Below, piece after piece: positions 1-13,757 of a stretch of DNA of 39,892 bases. The translations under genes and the position numbers were made by a program. The stretch is from an uncultured Planctomycetaceae bacterium. GTDB taxonomy: Bacteria; Planctomycetota; Planctomycetia; Planctomycetales; Planctomycetaceae. Where the stretch lies: contig CALFSX010000015.1 in the NCBI GenBank assembly GCA_937916515.1, positions 1-39,892 on the forward strand, written 5' to 3'. Below the pieces are notes generated by a model. It saw nothing but the letters and a program-made list of their open reading frames with translations, searched no databases and was not told where the DNA came from. Position 1 is the stretch's first letter; every line of letters begins with the position of its first letter.

Positions 1-49
1 TTGTCGAAATGTGAGCGTGATCTGTCGAAGTTGGCTGCAGTAGCTGAAA

Positions 50-3000
50 CTACGGTGCAATTGTCGTTGGTTTGTTCAGAAGTTTGTCGCGAAGTTCCTG
101 AAGTGCACTGCCAGTTTTTCCAGTCTTCGTTGAAGTGCCGCTTTCTTTTATGGCGGAGCTGGATGTCTCGCTACGGATAGAGGCGTCGGCCAGAACCGCA
201 TCCAGCAAGCGAGTCCATGCCTGTTCTGCTTCCGGTTTGTTTCCGGCGGCGATGGCCATGTCGCCTCGTTCTTTCATCATGGCCATAATCCAGCGATCAT
301 CTTTGCCGGCTTCCGCTGCCTTTTTAGCTCGCTCGGCAAGTTCAGAACCAAGCTGTTTTGTTGAATCAGACTGCAATGCGATTCTGGCAGCAATCCACAA
401 GCCCACGTCACTGGTGTTAACTTCTTCCGCTGTCGTTGCTTTCAGGTATTCGCCCAGCCGCTTGAATCCATTGGTCAATAGTTCTGAGTCTTCAAATTTG
501 TTTCCAACGGCAACGACGGCAATCGCGGCAGATGGACCATGAAGGGATGGTTCGGATGCATATTTCAGAAGAACTTCGCTGATGCTGCTGACATCTTTGC
601 CCGCTTTCAGATTCGCGGCCAAAAGTCCGTCCAGAACGACGCTGGAGATCTTTCCGTCCACTCCATCGTCAGGAGCGGTCAGCATCAGGTCGATACCTGA
701 TGGCTTGCGTGACGATTCAGTGTTCTTTTCTGAGTCATCAGTGACCACGGCTTCAGTCGAAACCTGCAGGTAGTCCAATACAGCTTCCGGAGTGATTTTT
801 GCGATAGCCTGTTTCTCCGCAGTGCGAGCCTGCTCAACAGCCCGACTGGAACTGCCTCCCCAGCGGGAACCAGCTGCCACCAGTTCCGGTGTGATCTTTT
901 TGTACATTTCGATCGCATCAAACGGAAAGCCAAATTCCAGAAGCTGTGCTGCCGCCCCTTGATAGTTTTGCAGGTCCTGATATTCCTGATAGCCTGGATT
1001 GTTGCTCGCGATGTTGGAAACATCCGATGTTTTCACCGCTTTATGAACGAGTGATCGAGCCTTGGAGCGATTGCCCGCTTTGTTGTGCAGCACGGCCAGT
1101 CTGCGCCATGGCGAATAGCTGAAACCGTTGCTGTTTCTGTTGCTATTGGGGTCTTTCTCCAGCCCTTGCTCCAGGAATTCGAGCATGTACGGATCAAATC
1201 TGGGATCGACGGGTTCAAGGATACAGCTAAGAATCCATACTACATTTGTCGGCAAGTATTGTACGTTTTTGTCTGCCTTCAACTGATCCAGTATGGCAAT
1301 CGCTTCGTCCACGTGCTTGTTCTTCGCCTTCAGCGCACACAGAACCACTTTTCCCCCGTGCCAGCTGGTGTACTTTTCGACTCCCGCTTCCACGATGTCA
1401 GTAAATTCCTGCAGGCTCTCGGGAGTTTTCAGTCCATCGCAAACTCGAGTTAACGTCCCCGTAACCATTCCGTTGCTGTCGTAACTCATTGAATCCGCGA
1501 TGCCGCTCCAGGGCTGTGCCACGGATTGTTGCAAGGTGGCTGGCACCATACCTTCTTTGGCATAGTTCAGCATTTCGGGGGTTTGCCAAATACTGTGGTC
1601 GCTGATGTTGCTAAGCATGTAAGACCTGCTGGTTGGCATTGCCTCCCACGCGGCGGCAAACAGCTCCAGACCTTTCTTACGTTCTGCACTTCCCGCGTTG
1701 TTACCTCGCGCTGATTCACGAAACAGATACTGTACAACTTCGGTGATGACGTAATAGTTGTTTTGGAATTTCTTCAGATCCGATTTGATCATCATGTCTG
1801 CCAGGTCGCCCAGTCGCTTCGCGTTTTGGAAGGTTCTGAGATACTGGTAATAGTTCTGGCTGAATTTCGTTGTGTCCTTTTCGAAGACCAGCAGATACTT
1901 ATCACAGGCTTCCGAATAATTGCGACTGCGTTCCAGTTGTTGAGCCATGCGAATAAGCGTATCGACGTTGGCAGGTTGAAGTGCGGCCAGTTGTTCTGAA
2001 ACTTCGGCGGCTTCTTTCGTTTGTCCTGCCGCCGTGTAGTATTCTTCCAGCGTGCGATGCAGATCGATCGATTTTGGCGAACGCGCCAGCTGATCTTTGA
2101 CTCGATCAATCATGGAATCCAGCTGTCCGTTCTTGCCAAGAATTGCCACGGCTGCTGTTCTGGCATTCGTTAACGTGCCGCTATCGCGACTGTTCGATGA
2201 TCCCGCAGACCGTGACGATGTTTTTCTCATAATCTGATGAGCAATTTGAGCCGCCACGGCGTCGTCGCCCTTGCTGCGATATCCGTTCATCAACGTCAGC
2301 AATGTGCCGACGTCGTTGCCGGCCGTGCGTCGAGTTCTGGCCAGCAATGCTTCAGACATTTCTGTCATTCCCAGCTGTTGCATTTGAGTCGACAGTTGCA
2401 TCGCAAAGTTGGCATCCAGACGAAGTCCGAACAAACGTTCAGCCGCCAGTTTCGCTCGATCAATATTGTTAACCGATGTGGCCAGCGCGAGAGCCAGTTG
2501 TTCGCGATCTTTCATGACACCTTGATCGACGGCTTCAATCGTATCCAGCAGTTGTAGAGCGTCTGCATTGTTGCCCGCTGCTTGATAGTACTGAACCAGG
2601 TTCAGTCTTAGCGAAACGTCGTCTGGTTCCAAAGCGGCGGCTCTAACAAGATGCACGGCAGCTTGTTCCTTGGCACCCGCCAGAAATTCGATATGAGCGA
2701 TAGCCAGTTCCGCCATTACGGCTGCAGTACCTTCAGCTGCCTTGCGATACCTGGCCAGCATGCTTCGCAGTTCGGGCAGTCGATCGGTGTACAACACGTG
2801 CAGGTTGACCAGAAACGTCACGTCCGCATTCGACAGAAACTTGTTCGCTGGCAGCGTTTCCACCTGACGGTAGGAAGCCTGACTTCCATTTGAAAACACT
2901 TGATGATGCGAATTGCTGGAGAAGCCGCTGCTTGTCGAGGCGGAAGCTGCGTTCAATAAATTTCCGCCTCTGGCCGCAGTCAACGAGTTGTAGGCATCGC

Positions 3001-6000
3001 CCTTGATTTTCAGAAACCCCGTCACCAGCTTGTCTAAATCAGCCCAGTCTTTAGTTTCACCAGCCATCTTTGAAGCCATTTGAGAAAAGCTGATTCCCAA
3101 TTGTGCCAGCGTATTGGTTCGGCGTGTTGAGGAGCCAACCTGCGCTTGTTCCAGCTTCGCAATGCGAAGTGTCAGTTCCAGCATTTGATCCACATCGCCG
3201 CGAGTCGTTGCCAGCTGAGCGGCTGCCGAAACTTCGCTTAACGACGCATCCGGGCGAATAAGATTTTGGAACAGCGAATCGGCTTTCTCTGTCTTACCGG
3301 CGTTTTCCAATTCTGTAATCACCATGGTCAGACCACCGGTGTAGGTCGCCCATTCGGGGTGAGCATTATTCACAACGTTCCACGCATCCAGCATTAAGTC
3401 CAGTTGTTCTTCTGACAGCGTTTCTGCAGGCTCCGCAGTGGCTACGCCCTGAACAATCTGACTTCTGCTTCTTTGCTGCAGTGACATCAAATAGACAAGC
3501 TTGGCTTCCGGTTCCGATCGCTTCACCAGCAGTTCGCCCGCCTTCCACATCTGACCGGGATCTGTATTTCCGGAGTATTGCTGATACATTCCGGAAACGA
3601 AGTAATCCCAGGCCGGTTGAGCATCTTTTTCGATTGACGATTCGGCGAGCTCCCAAAGCTGTTCAAGCCGCTCTTCTGCCCTGTTTTGTTCGGTGGCGTA
3701 TCCCATTTCAATGGTGAGCGCTAAATAGCGACACGAAGCGAAATCATTCACCGTCCACGGTGCGACGCCAGCTGGTAAGCCGCCGAAGTTCCGGCCGGAA
3801 GATAGATTCAAAGCAGGAATCAATTGTGCAATGATCTGCATTCGAACAAACATTTGCGGATACCCGGCCGGGTACCGCGTCTGCGTCGTTTTGGAACCGG
3901 AACCGAAAGACGTGCGTTGAGACTGATTGAACCGTGTTTCGTGCGATGGAGCATCGTCGTCCAGTTTTAATGCCAGAATCTGTTCGCAGCGTTTAATGGC
4001 GGATTCCTTTTTGTCCTGCTTCCAATCAATCACGGCCAATCGCAGCAGCACTTCCCAGTCTTCGTTGTTGCGGCTTAGCAGTTGTTCGCACAACTTTGTT
4101 GCAGCGTCCAGCTTGTCAGCAGTAATCAGACCATCAATGGATTTGATCAGTCGATGAGGCTCGGCGTTGGTGTTAAGAGCTTTCTCCCACAACGCTTCTG
4201 CAGCTTCAGGGTCGCCAGAACGAATCAGCAGGTTTGCCAGTCGAGCTTCTGCGTCTGGCGATTTGGTTAATGCCACCAGCTGTTTTTGGTACTCAACCGC
4301 TTCAGCATATTCTTCGGCCTGTTCGGATAACTTCGCCAGTTCATCCAGCAGTAGCACATCGCTGGTGTTTTCGCTGACCAGGCTTTGCAGAACTTCTGTA
4401 GCCATCCCGATATCGCCCGCCGTTTGATAACAGTTGGCCAGGCAGATGGTCATGTCTCGCTGTTGATTCAGTTCTTTGGCCATGTTTTCCAGGCGACTGA
4501 TCAAGCGGTCGAACGTGTCTGTTCGCAGATACAGTTCGGTAAGCGTTTGGACCACTTTGATCTGGTCATCCAAACCTTCTGCTTTCTGAAAGGCTCGCCA
4601 ATACAGTTCGATGGCTTCCGGTGTTTGAAATTGTTCTGCCAGAGCTCGCGCAAGTCCCATCAAAGATCCCACGTCGGACGGGTTCACTCGCACAGATCGT
4701 CGTAACGCATCCAACCCCAGTTCCGGCTTACCCAGCTGAAAACACAGGTCGGCATAGAACTGGTAGTTTTCCGGATTTCCCGGTGCAGCCGCAATCAAAT
4801 CTTTGCCCGCTTGTAACGCGTCGTCCAGTCGACCGAGGCGTCGTTCAAGGTCGGCGATCTTTTTCAGGTATTCGGTTTTGTAGCGGCGATCCAGCTGAGT
4901 CAGCCTGTTGTTTGCTGCAGACGCTTCCGTCAGCAGACCGGCTTTCTCAGTTACTCTGGCAACCACGGCCCAGGCCGGAATGCTTTCGGGAGCCAGTTGC
5001 ACGGCCTGTTTGGCAGAAGTTGACGCATCCGGCAGAAGGCTTAACGCTTCCTGATACAAGGCCAGAATCCGCCATTGATCGGACGTACCTTTGTCGCCAA
5101 TTTCGCTGATCAGTTCTTCTGTCTTGCGAGTCAGCTGACCGCCTTCCAGATAGCTTTTGATGCGTTCTTCCAGAATGATCTGAGTTTCATCCGGGCTGGC
5201 GACCAGTGTTTCGGCTTTATCCAGTTGCGCCAGTGAATCATCAAAGCGTTTGGCGTCTCGCAACATGTTGGAAAACCGGATCAGGTCAGAAAAGTCCGGA
5301 TCCATTTTGCAGGCGTCTTCCATGGTTGCCATCGCTTCGTCTTTGTAGCCGAAGCCTTTGTACACTTCGCTAAGTCGGACAAGATTTTGCGTTGTCCGCA
5401 GGTCGCCCGCCACCATTTGCTGCCACGTGGATTTGGCGTCTTCCGGACGCTGAAGAATGTGGTAGTACTCGCCAAGATATTCGCGGTATTGAGGATTCTC
5501 CGGAGCCAGTTCGATACACCGCTTGTAAAGCGTCAGAGCTTCGTCCGTCATGGAAGCGGCTCGAAACAAGTCGGCCACGCGACTGACCACAACGGCGTCG
5601 TCAGGCTTTTGCTTCAGCAGGCTGTTCCAGATTTCAGCTGCTTTGGCCGTGCGTTGTTGTTCTGACAGGTCTTCATGCTTCAGGTACAGCATGCCCCAGC
5701 GTTCAATGTGATCGGGGTTGCCGGGATCGAATTCCACCAGCTGTTCGTACTGCTTGATGGCTTCCGCATACTTGCCGTCTGCGATTAATTGTTCAATTAA
5801 CGCGAGTCGCAGTTTGGCGTCAGAAGGACCCTTCGCAATGGCTTTTTCGTACCACTGGCGGGCCGCATCGGCTCGACCTTGAATCGCCAGGTACTTGCCA
5901 ATGCGAGCCATCGCGTCCAGGTCGTCGGGATGTGACGTCATCCAGCCTTCATAGTATGACACCAGGCCAGCATAGTCGTCTGTCCGCAAAAACGACGCTT

Positions 6001-6883
6001 CAATTTTGCTGCGAACATCGTTGAACAGCCAGCTGGACGGCTTAAGCTGCTGAAGTTGTTCTTCGAAGTCTGCCAGTGCCTGTTCCTGCTGACCAAGCTT
6101 CAGCTTCAGTTCCGCCGCTTGAATGGCAAACTGTACTTTCCGGTACGGATCGGTGGCGTTTTGTTGTAACGCTTCCAAACGTTTCAGAGCTTCGGGCAAT
6201 TCGTTTTCTTCAATCAGCGTGGTGGCGATTTGTTCCTGCACTCGTTCATCGTCAGGGAATGCTGCTTCGAAACGCTTCCACAGGTCCAGCGCCTGTTCGG
6301 TTTTCTGACTTCGTTGATAGATTCGCCCCAGAGTCTGGAAGATTTCCAGTTGATCAGCTTTGGCGGGATCGCGACTGATCGACCGCTCCAGAGCTTCGAT
6401 GGCTTTGTATGTTTCGCCGGTTGCGATTAACGCCTGGCCCAGATACCACGACGCGATCGCATCGGTGGGTCGCAGCTGTTCAGCCTTTTCGAATGCATTT
6501 TTAGAAGCCGCGTCTCGCCCGCGGCGCATTTCCATCATGCCCAGAATCATGGACGCTCCACCATCCGGGTCGCCCGCAGCAACTTCGTCGGCCAGCGATT
6601 TCAGATAGGCATCCAAGGTGCCTCGATCAACATGGAAGCCGTAAATGCGGTCCAGCGAAGTGCCTTTGCGAGGACTTCGTTTTAAGAGCTGCAGATACCG
6701 GTCGTTAACCTTTTGTTCTCGAGCTTCGTCTTCAGTGGCTTCCGCTGCTGCGGCGGAAGTCTGAGTGGCTGCAGATGCTTGAGCGACCGCAACAGCACCT
6801 GCATTCACAAAAGTCGCCTGCACCGCAGCCAGCATGACCACAAGTTGTAGACTGAATTTCGTTGGCGAATCAAGTTTCCGCAT
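50..6883 (-). CDS. Giant secreted tetratricopeptide-repeat protein
   Basis: A protein of about 2277 residues made almost entirely of TPR-like helical repeats, with recurring patterns such as A-x-x-x-Y/W-x-x-A-I/L near W/Y-x-x-L-G. The N-terminus (from ATG at 6883: MRKLDSPTKFSLQLVVML) is basic then hydrophobic, followed by an Ala-rich stretch, so it is probably exported or membrane-anchored. I chose this ATG over the upstream GTG at 6928 because AAGGGA lies just upstream on the minus strand and the signal-like segment then sits at the very N-terminus. Several low-complexity Ser/Gly/Asn linkers (for example around 2900-2950 and 2180-2210) separate repeat blocks. TPR arrays scaffold protein complexes; no enzymatic domain is visible. 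The heme-binding protein gene lies 186 bp upstream on the same strand, so co-transcription is possible but unproven. The role is unknown. The family assignment is secure; the specific function is not. Confidence 0.9.
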   Translation of the reverse strand: MRKLDSPTKFSLQLVVMLAAVQATFVNAGAVAVAQASAATQTSAAAAEATEDEAREQKVNDRYLQLLKRSPRKGTSLDRIYGFHVDRGTLDAYLKSLADEVAAGDPDGGASMILGMMEMRRGRDAASKNAFEKAEQLRPTDAIASWYLGQALIATGETYKAIEALERSISRDPAKADQLEIFQTLGRIYQRSQKTEQALDLWKRFEAAFPDDERVQEQIATTLIEENELPEALKRLEALQQNATDPYRKVQFAIQAAELKLKLGQQEQALADFEEQLQQLKPSSWLFNDVRSKIEASFLRTDDYAGLVSYYEGWMTSHPDDLDAMARIGKYLAIQGRADAARQWYEKAIAKGPSDAKLRLALIEQLIADGKYAEAIKQYEQLVEFDPGNPDHIERWGMLYLKHEDLSEQQRTAKAAEIWNSLLKQKPDDAVVVSRVADLFRAASMTDEALTLYKRCIELAPENPQYREYLGEYYHILQRPEDAKSTWQQMVAGDLRTTQNLVRLSEVYKGFGYKDEAMATMEDACKMDPDFSDLIRFSNMLRDAKRFDDSLAQLDKAETLVASPDETQIILEERIKSYLEGGQLTRKTEELISEIGDKGTSDQWRILALYQEALSLLPDASTSAKQAVQLAPESIPAWAVVARVTEKAGLLTEASAANNRLTQLDRRYKTEYLKKIADLERRLGRLDDALQAGKDLIAAAPGNPENYQFYADLCFQLGKPELGLDALRRSVRVNPSDVGSLMGLARALAEQFQTPEAIELYWRAFQKAEGLDDQIKVVQTLTELYLRTDTFDRLISRLENMAKELNQQRDMTICLANCYQTAGDIGMATEVLQSLVSENTSDVLLLDELAKLSEQAEEYAEAVEYQKQLVALTKSPDAEARLANLLIRSGDPEAAEALWEKALNTNAEPHRLIKSIDGLITADKLDAATKLCEQLLSRNNEDWEVLLRLAVIDWKQDKKESAIKRCEQILALKLDDDAPSHETRFNQSQRTSFGSGSKTTQTRYPAGYPQMFVRMQIIAQLIPALNLSSGRNFGGLPAGVAPWTVNDFASCRYLALTIEMGYATEQNRAEERLEQLWELAESSIEKDAQPAWDYFVSGMYQQYSGNTDPGQMWKAGELLVKRSEPEAKLVYLMSLQQRSRSQIVQGVATAEPAETLSEEQLDLMLDAWNVVNNAHPEWATYTGGLTMVITELENAGKTEKADSLFQNLIRPDASLSEVSAAAQLATTRGDVDQMLELTLRIAKLEQAQVGSSTRRTNTLAQLGISFSQMASKMAGETKDWADLDKLVTGFLKIKGDAYNSLTAARGGNLLNAASASTSSGFSSNSHHQVFSNGSQASYRQVETLPANKFLSNADVTFLVNLHVLYTDRLPELRSMLARYRKAAEGTAAVMAELAIAHIEFLAGAKEQAAVHLVRAAALEPDDVSLRLNLVQYYQAAGNNADALQLLDTIEAVDQGVMKDREQLALALATSVNNIDRAKLAAERLFGLRLDANFAMQLSTQMQQLGMTEMSEALLARTRRTAGNDVGTLLTLMNGYRSKGDDAVAAQIAHQIMRKTSSRSAGSSNSRDSGTLTNARTAAVAILGKNGQLDSMIDRVKDQLARSPKSIDLHRTLEEYYTAAGQTKEAAEVSEQLAALQPANVDTLIRMAQQLERSRNYSEACDKYLLVFEKDTTKFSQNYYQYLRTFQNAKRLGDLADMMIKSDLKKFQNNYYVITEVVQYLFRESARGNNAGSAERKKGLELFAAAWEAMPTSRSYMLSNISDHSIWQTPEMLNYAKEGMVPATLQQSVAQPWSGIADSMSYDSNGMVTGTLTRVCDGLKTPESLQEFTDIVEAGVEKYTSWHGGKVVLCALKAKNKHVDEAIAILDQLKADKNVQYLPTNVVWILSCILEPVDPRFDPYMLEFLEQGLEKDPNSNRNSNGFSYSPWRRLAVLHNKAGNRSKARSLVHKAVKTSDVSNIASNNPGYQEYQDLQNYQGAAAQLLEFGFPFDAIEMYKKITPELVAAGSRWGGSSSRAVEQARTAEKQAIAKITPEAVLDYLQVSTEAVVTDDSEKNTESSRKPSGIDLMLTAPDDGVDGKISSVVLDGLLAANLKAGKDVSSISEVLLKYASEPSLHGPSAAIAVVAVGNKFEDSELLTNGFKRLGEYLKATTAEEVNTSDVGLWIAARIALQSDSTKQLGSELAERAKKAAEAGKDDRWIMAMMKERGDMAIAAGNKPEAEQAWTRLLDAVLADASIRSETSSSAIKESGTSTKTGKTGSALQELRDKLLNKPTTIAP

Positions 6884-7069
6884 GACGTCCCTTTGCAGCT
6901 TTCTCAAGTCCGCCGCCCGCACGATCACGGACAGCTGCTAAGTATGCTAGCGTCACACCATTGGCGGGGAAAGCAAACGGCGACAACACACCGGGCAACT
7001 GCCGCAAACTGACGGTCAAAAGCTGCGTTGCAGCCAAAATCCAGCCGCAACAGGCGTTTCAGCAAATTG

Positions 7070-10000
7070 CTATCGAGCCTTCAGGTACTCCAGCAGGTCA
7101 GCCATTTGCTGAACGCTGACGTCCTTTTCAATACCCTCGGGCATGAGCGATTTGTTGGTTGCCTGAAGTTCGTCGATGTCGGCACGAGAAATCGTTTGTT
7201 CGCGGCCTTCTGCCTGCCGCAAAACGATCTGTTCGTCGGTGTCGGTCACCAGCAACCCGTTAAACGTGCGACCATCTGTCGTCACAACCACATATTCGCT
7301 GAATTGCGGGTCAACTCGACGATTCGGGTCCAGAATATCGTACAGCAAAGCGTCGCGAGATCGTTTACGCGTGTCACTGATGTCCGGCCCGACGCTATGC
7401 CCCTTGCCGTCGATTTTGTGACATTTGCTGCACGTCTTTTCAAACACGACGGCTCCTCGCGTTTTAGAAGCTTCCATGCTGATGGCCGCTTGATAAGTGC
7501 CAGCCACTTCTTTGCGGTTGGCCGAAACGACTCCCCCGAAAACCTGCGCTGCAATTTCACGCACCTGAACATTCCGATCCTGCAGTAACCTCAACCGCTG
7601 ATCGATGTCGATAATCGCGGCCGACACGCTGCCATCCGCCATGCGATGAAGCAGCTGCAGGCTGGATTCCGGACGCAGCAACATCAAAGCCGCGGCGTCT
7701 TTGCGAGCGGCCGGTGTCAGCGTTTCAAATTGCTGAAGCACAACCGGCAGTGCGTCCGTGATTGCGAATTCACGAACCACCAGAAGTGCGGCTTGCTGAA
7801 TGAGCTGCGATTCTTTCGAATTCAGCAACGCTGGAAGCTGATTCAAAAAGCTGGCTCGCTGAACAACGGCCAGCAGCCTCATCGCCGCCGCTCGGTCAGC
7901 GGGCAGTGCCGAATGTTTGGAAACGACCTCCACAACTTTCAGAATTCGCTGCTGAGCCACCGCCGCCGCTTTGCTTACGTCTTCGTTGGGAAGTTCCACC
8001 AAACCTGCGAAGCTGCCATACTTCAGCGGACCTTTGTTGCGTTTGGCGCCTTGTTCAAATCCGAGCACAATAGCTGCCACGTCAACGTCGGAAGTGTTAG
8101 TGGCGGCCGACATTCGCAGCAACTCAGCGACTTCGTTAAGCTGGCCGTGAGCCGCTACCACGGCTGATAAGCCGGACAGCAGCTGATCACTGGAACTGCC
8201 TTCAGAAAGTTCTCCAGCGACCTGCAAGGCAGAACGCTGGCTTAGAATTTCGACCAGCCAGATTGCATGTCTGTCTGCCACAGACAACGCTGCTTTTTGA
8301 AACCAGACGTCGTTCCAGAAGGAAGAACGAATGAGTTCCACAGTTGTTGAGAGTTCACTGGTTGGCACGTCGTAAATCGTCTGCATGGCCGCAAAAGCCA
8401 CCTGAGGATGCCGGTCGTTTACGGCAGCGGCCACCGCTTTTTGCACGGCAGAGCTGTCGTGTATCAGCGGTGAAGCAAGTTGTAATGCAGATTTCCGAAC
8501 TCGCCAGTTCGCATGCTGCAGTGCTTCCAGCAAGGTCGTTTCGTCTAATGCGCCCAGGCTTGCCAGCACGTTTAGAGCTCGAACGGCTGCTTCCGCCAAC
8601 GATGATTCCATAGAAGCATTCTCAGGGCGATTGTTTCCGTGAACCAGATTGGACAGCACAACATCAACAGACTGTCCGCTGCGCATTTGTGGGTCAGCAG
8701 AAACTTCCACCAAACGTTGCTGAGCTTTCTGGCGTGTCCAGCCGTTGGGGCTGCTTAGCAGTTCTGCCAGCTGAATGGTGTCATCTGGCAGTGCGGCGGC
8801 AACGTGACGCTGCGACGTTTTGTCTGGCACGATTCGCCAGATACGACCTCGATCCTCTCCAGCTCGCCAGTCAATTTGAGCCGCAATTTCAGGAGGCAAG
8901 AACTTTGGATGTTCGACCCACATGCGATACATGTCGGCCAGATACAAAGCTCCATCTGGTCCGGTTCGCAAACTTGCCGGGCGAAACCACGTGTCGGTGG
9001 ATGCCAGAAAGTCCGCGTCTTCTCGCGAACGTCGAACCGCTAACGCCGGGCTGTTGAGCGGCTGTTCGACAATCGATCGAGTGACCAGGTGTCCCACGGG
9101 TTCGCACACAAAGACACTGTTTTGAAAGTCGTCGTCCCATCGATTGCCAACGTACGAAGTGACTCCACAAGCAGACGTATGAGTGCCCGCATGAGCCAGC
9201 CAGTTGCTTTTCATGTCCACCAGCGAAAACACTTTTGTGTCGCCACCGGATGGCCCGACGTCTGTATGCCCTGGGCTGATCGTCGCAAATGGATTTCGCC
9301 TGGCAACGCTCTCCTTAAACATGGCCGTCATAATCGGATTGCGATTGGTGCAGAAAAAACGATTGCCATATCGATCAACCGTATTGCCAAACTGACCCAT
9401 GCCGCTGACGGATTCAAACTTCATGGTGAAGGGGTCGAATCTCATATCCTGTCGAGGCAAGGTAACGGGTTCCGTCGTTTCAAACCCCGGTCTGCGGCAA
9501 CGAATCTTACCCGGTGCATAAGTAAGGTAGATCCAGTTATCGATGCCCCATACCGGACAGCCAATCTGCATTTGAGCATGAGCGGGCGTGAATCCGTCGA
9601 ACCAAACTTCACGCACATCGGCGACGTTATCGCCATCAGTGTCTTTTAGAAAGATGATTTCCGTTTGAGCTCCCACCAACAGCCCACCCATCAACGGCAG
9701 AAAACTGTGACAGAAGCTTAGGTCTTTGGCAAACACCGTGCGTTTGTCCATGCGGCCATCACCATCTTCGTCTTCCAGCAGCACGATCTTAGACAGCGGG
9801 GGCGCAGTGGTGTCTTCAGTGCCATCCGCTTTTACGGGGCCGATGGGATAGTCTGTGTACTCAGCCGCAAACATACGGCCCCGGTGGTCGAAGTCGATCC
9901 ATACGGGATCGATTACCAATGGCTCCGCCGCTACCAGTTCCAGCCTGCTGCCGGGTTCGATTTGAAAACACGCCAGAGATTCTTCGGGCGACTTTGCGGG

Positions 10001-10132
10001 GGCTGGCTTCTGGTCGATCCAGTGTCGACCGCCTCGTTCTGCATCAATCGATTCCAGCAGCCCACCGGTTTGCTGAGCCTGCAAACACGAAACCTGCAGC
10101 AATACCGCGAAGAAAATGATCCGCTGAAACAT
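7070..10132 (-). CDS. Secreted PVC-type membrane-bound dehydrogenase / HEAT / heme-binding protein
   Basis: A 1020-residue exported protein with the architecture common in Planctomycetes and Verrucomicrobia. It has a signal peptide (MFQRIIFFAVLLQVSCLQAQ), then a 'membrane-bound dehydrogenase' beta-propeller domain (about residues 45-440; RLELVAAEPLVIDPVWIDFD and FDHRGRMFAAEYTDYP). HEAT-like repeats follow (about 450-860), and a C-terminal Pirellula/Verrucomicrobium heme-binding domain carries one CxxCH site (CSKCH, about C901/C904/H905) followed by GHSVGPDIS. The family is thought to act in periplasmic electron transfer or sugar oxidation; the substrate here cannot be read from sequence. A TTG at 10135 immediately precedes the ATG at 10132. 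I chose the ATG because GGGAG sits 8 nt upstream. It is divergent from the RND permease gene, sharing a 206 bp promoter region. The TPR gene follows on the same strand. Confidence 0.93.
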   Translation of the reverse strand: MFQRIIFFAVLLQVSCLQAQQTGGLLESIDAERGGRHWIDQKPAPAKSPEESLACFQIEPGSRLELVAAEPLVIDPVWIDFDHRGRMFAAEYTDYPIGPVKADGTEDTTAPPLSKIVLLEDEDGDGRMDKRTVFAKDLSFCHSFLPLMGGLLVGAQTEIIFLKDTDGDNVADVREVWFDGFTPAHAQMQIGCPVWGIDNWIYLTYAPGKIRCRRPGFETTEPVTLPRQDMRFDPFTMKFESVSGMGQFGNTVDRYGNRFFCTNRNPIMTAMFKESVARRNPFATISPGHTDVGPSGGDTKVFSLVDMKSNWLAHAGTHTSACGVTSYVGNRWDDDFQNSVFVCEPVGHLVTRSIVEQPLNSPALAVRRSREDADFLASTDTWFRPASLRTGPDGALYLADMYRMWVEHPKFLPPEIAAQIDWRAGEDRGRIWRIVPDKTSQRHVAAALPDDTIQLAELLSSPNGWTRQKAQQRLVEVSADPQMRSGQSVDVVLSNLVHGNNRPENASMESSLAEAAVRALNVLASLGALDETTLLEALQHANWRVRKSALQLASPLIHDSSAVQKAVAAAVNDRHPQVAFAAMQTIYDVPTSELSTTVELIRSSFWNDVWFQKAALSVADRHAIWLVEILSQRSALQVAGELSEGSSSDQLLSGLSAVVAAHGQLNEVAELLRMSAATNTSDVDVAAIVLGFEQGAKRNKGPLKYGSFAGLVELPNEDVSKAAAVAQQRILKVVEVVSKHSALPADRAAAMRLLAVVQRASFLNQLPALLNSKESQLIQQAALLVVREFAITDALPVVLQQFETLTPAARKDAAALMLLRPESSLQLLHRMADGSVSAAIIDIDQRLRLLQDRNVQVREIAAQVFGGVVSANRKEVAGTYQAAISMEASKTRGAVVFEKTCSKCHKIDGKGHSVGPDISDTRKRSRDALLYDILDPNRRVDPQFSEYVVVTTDGRTFNGLLVTDTDEQIVLRQAEGREQTISRADIDELQATNKSLMPEGIEKDVSVQQMADLLEYLKAR

Positions 10133-10338
10133 CAATCAATCTCCCAGTGCAAAGGCAGGTGGGCATTTAGAGGAAGGCCCATTACCTTAGGCTGCAGCGG
10201 GACGATAGTCTACCGCCCGGACATTTTTTAATGACGTGAGGGTGCAGCCACGACAACAGTCTGGCTAACAAAAATTCAGGTGGCGGCTAGAATGCTGCAT
10301 TCTTCAGGTTTACTCACAGCAATTCCGTAAGTTTTACT

Positions 10339-13662
<3,324 letters not shown>

Positions 13663-13757
13663 CCGGTTCCTGGGAAGCAGCGTTTTCTGTGGACAAAATC
13701 TTCGCCCATAAGAATCATTACGTGTTAGTGCTGAAGCTGAATCAAACTGAACCTGAA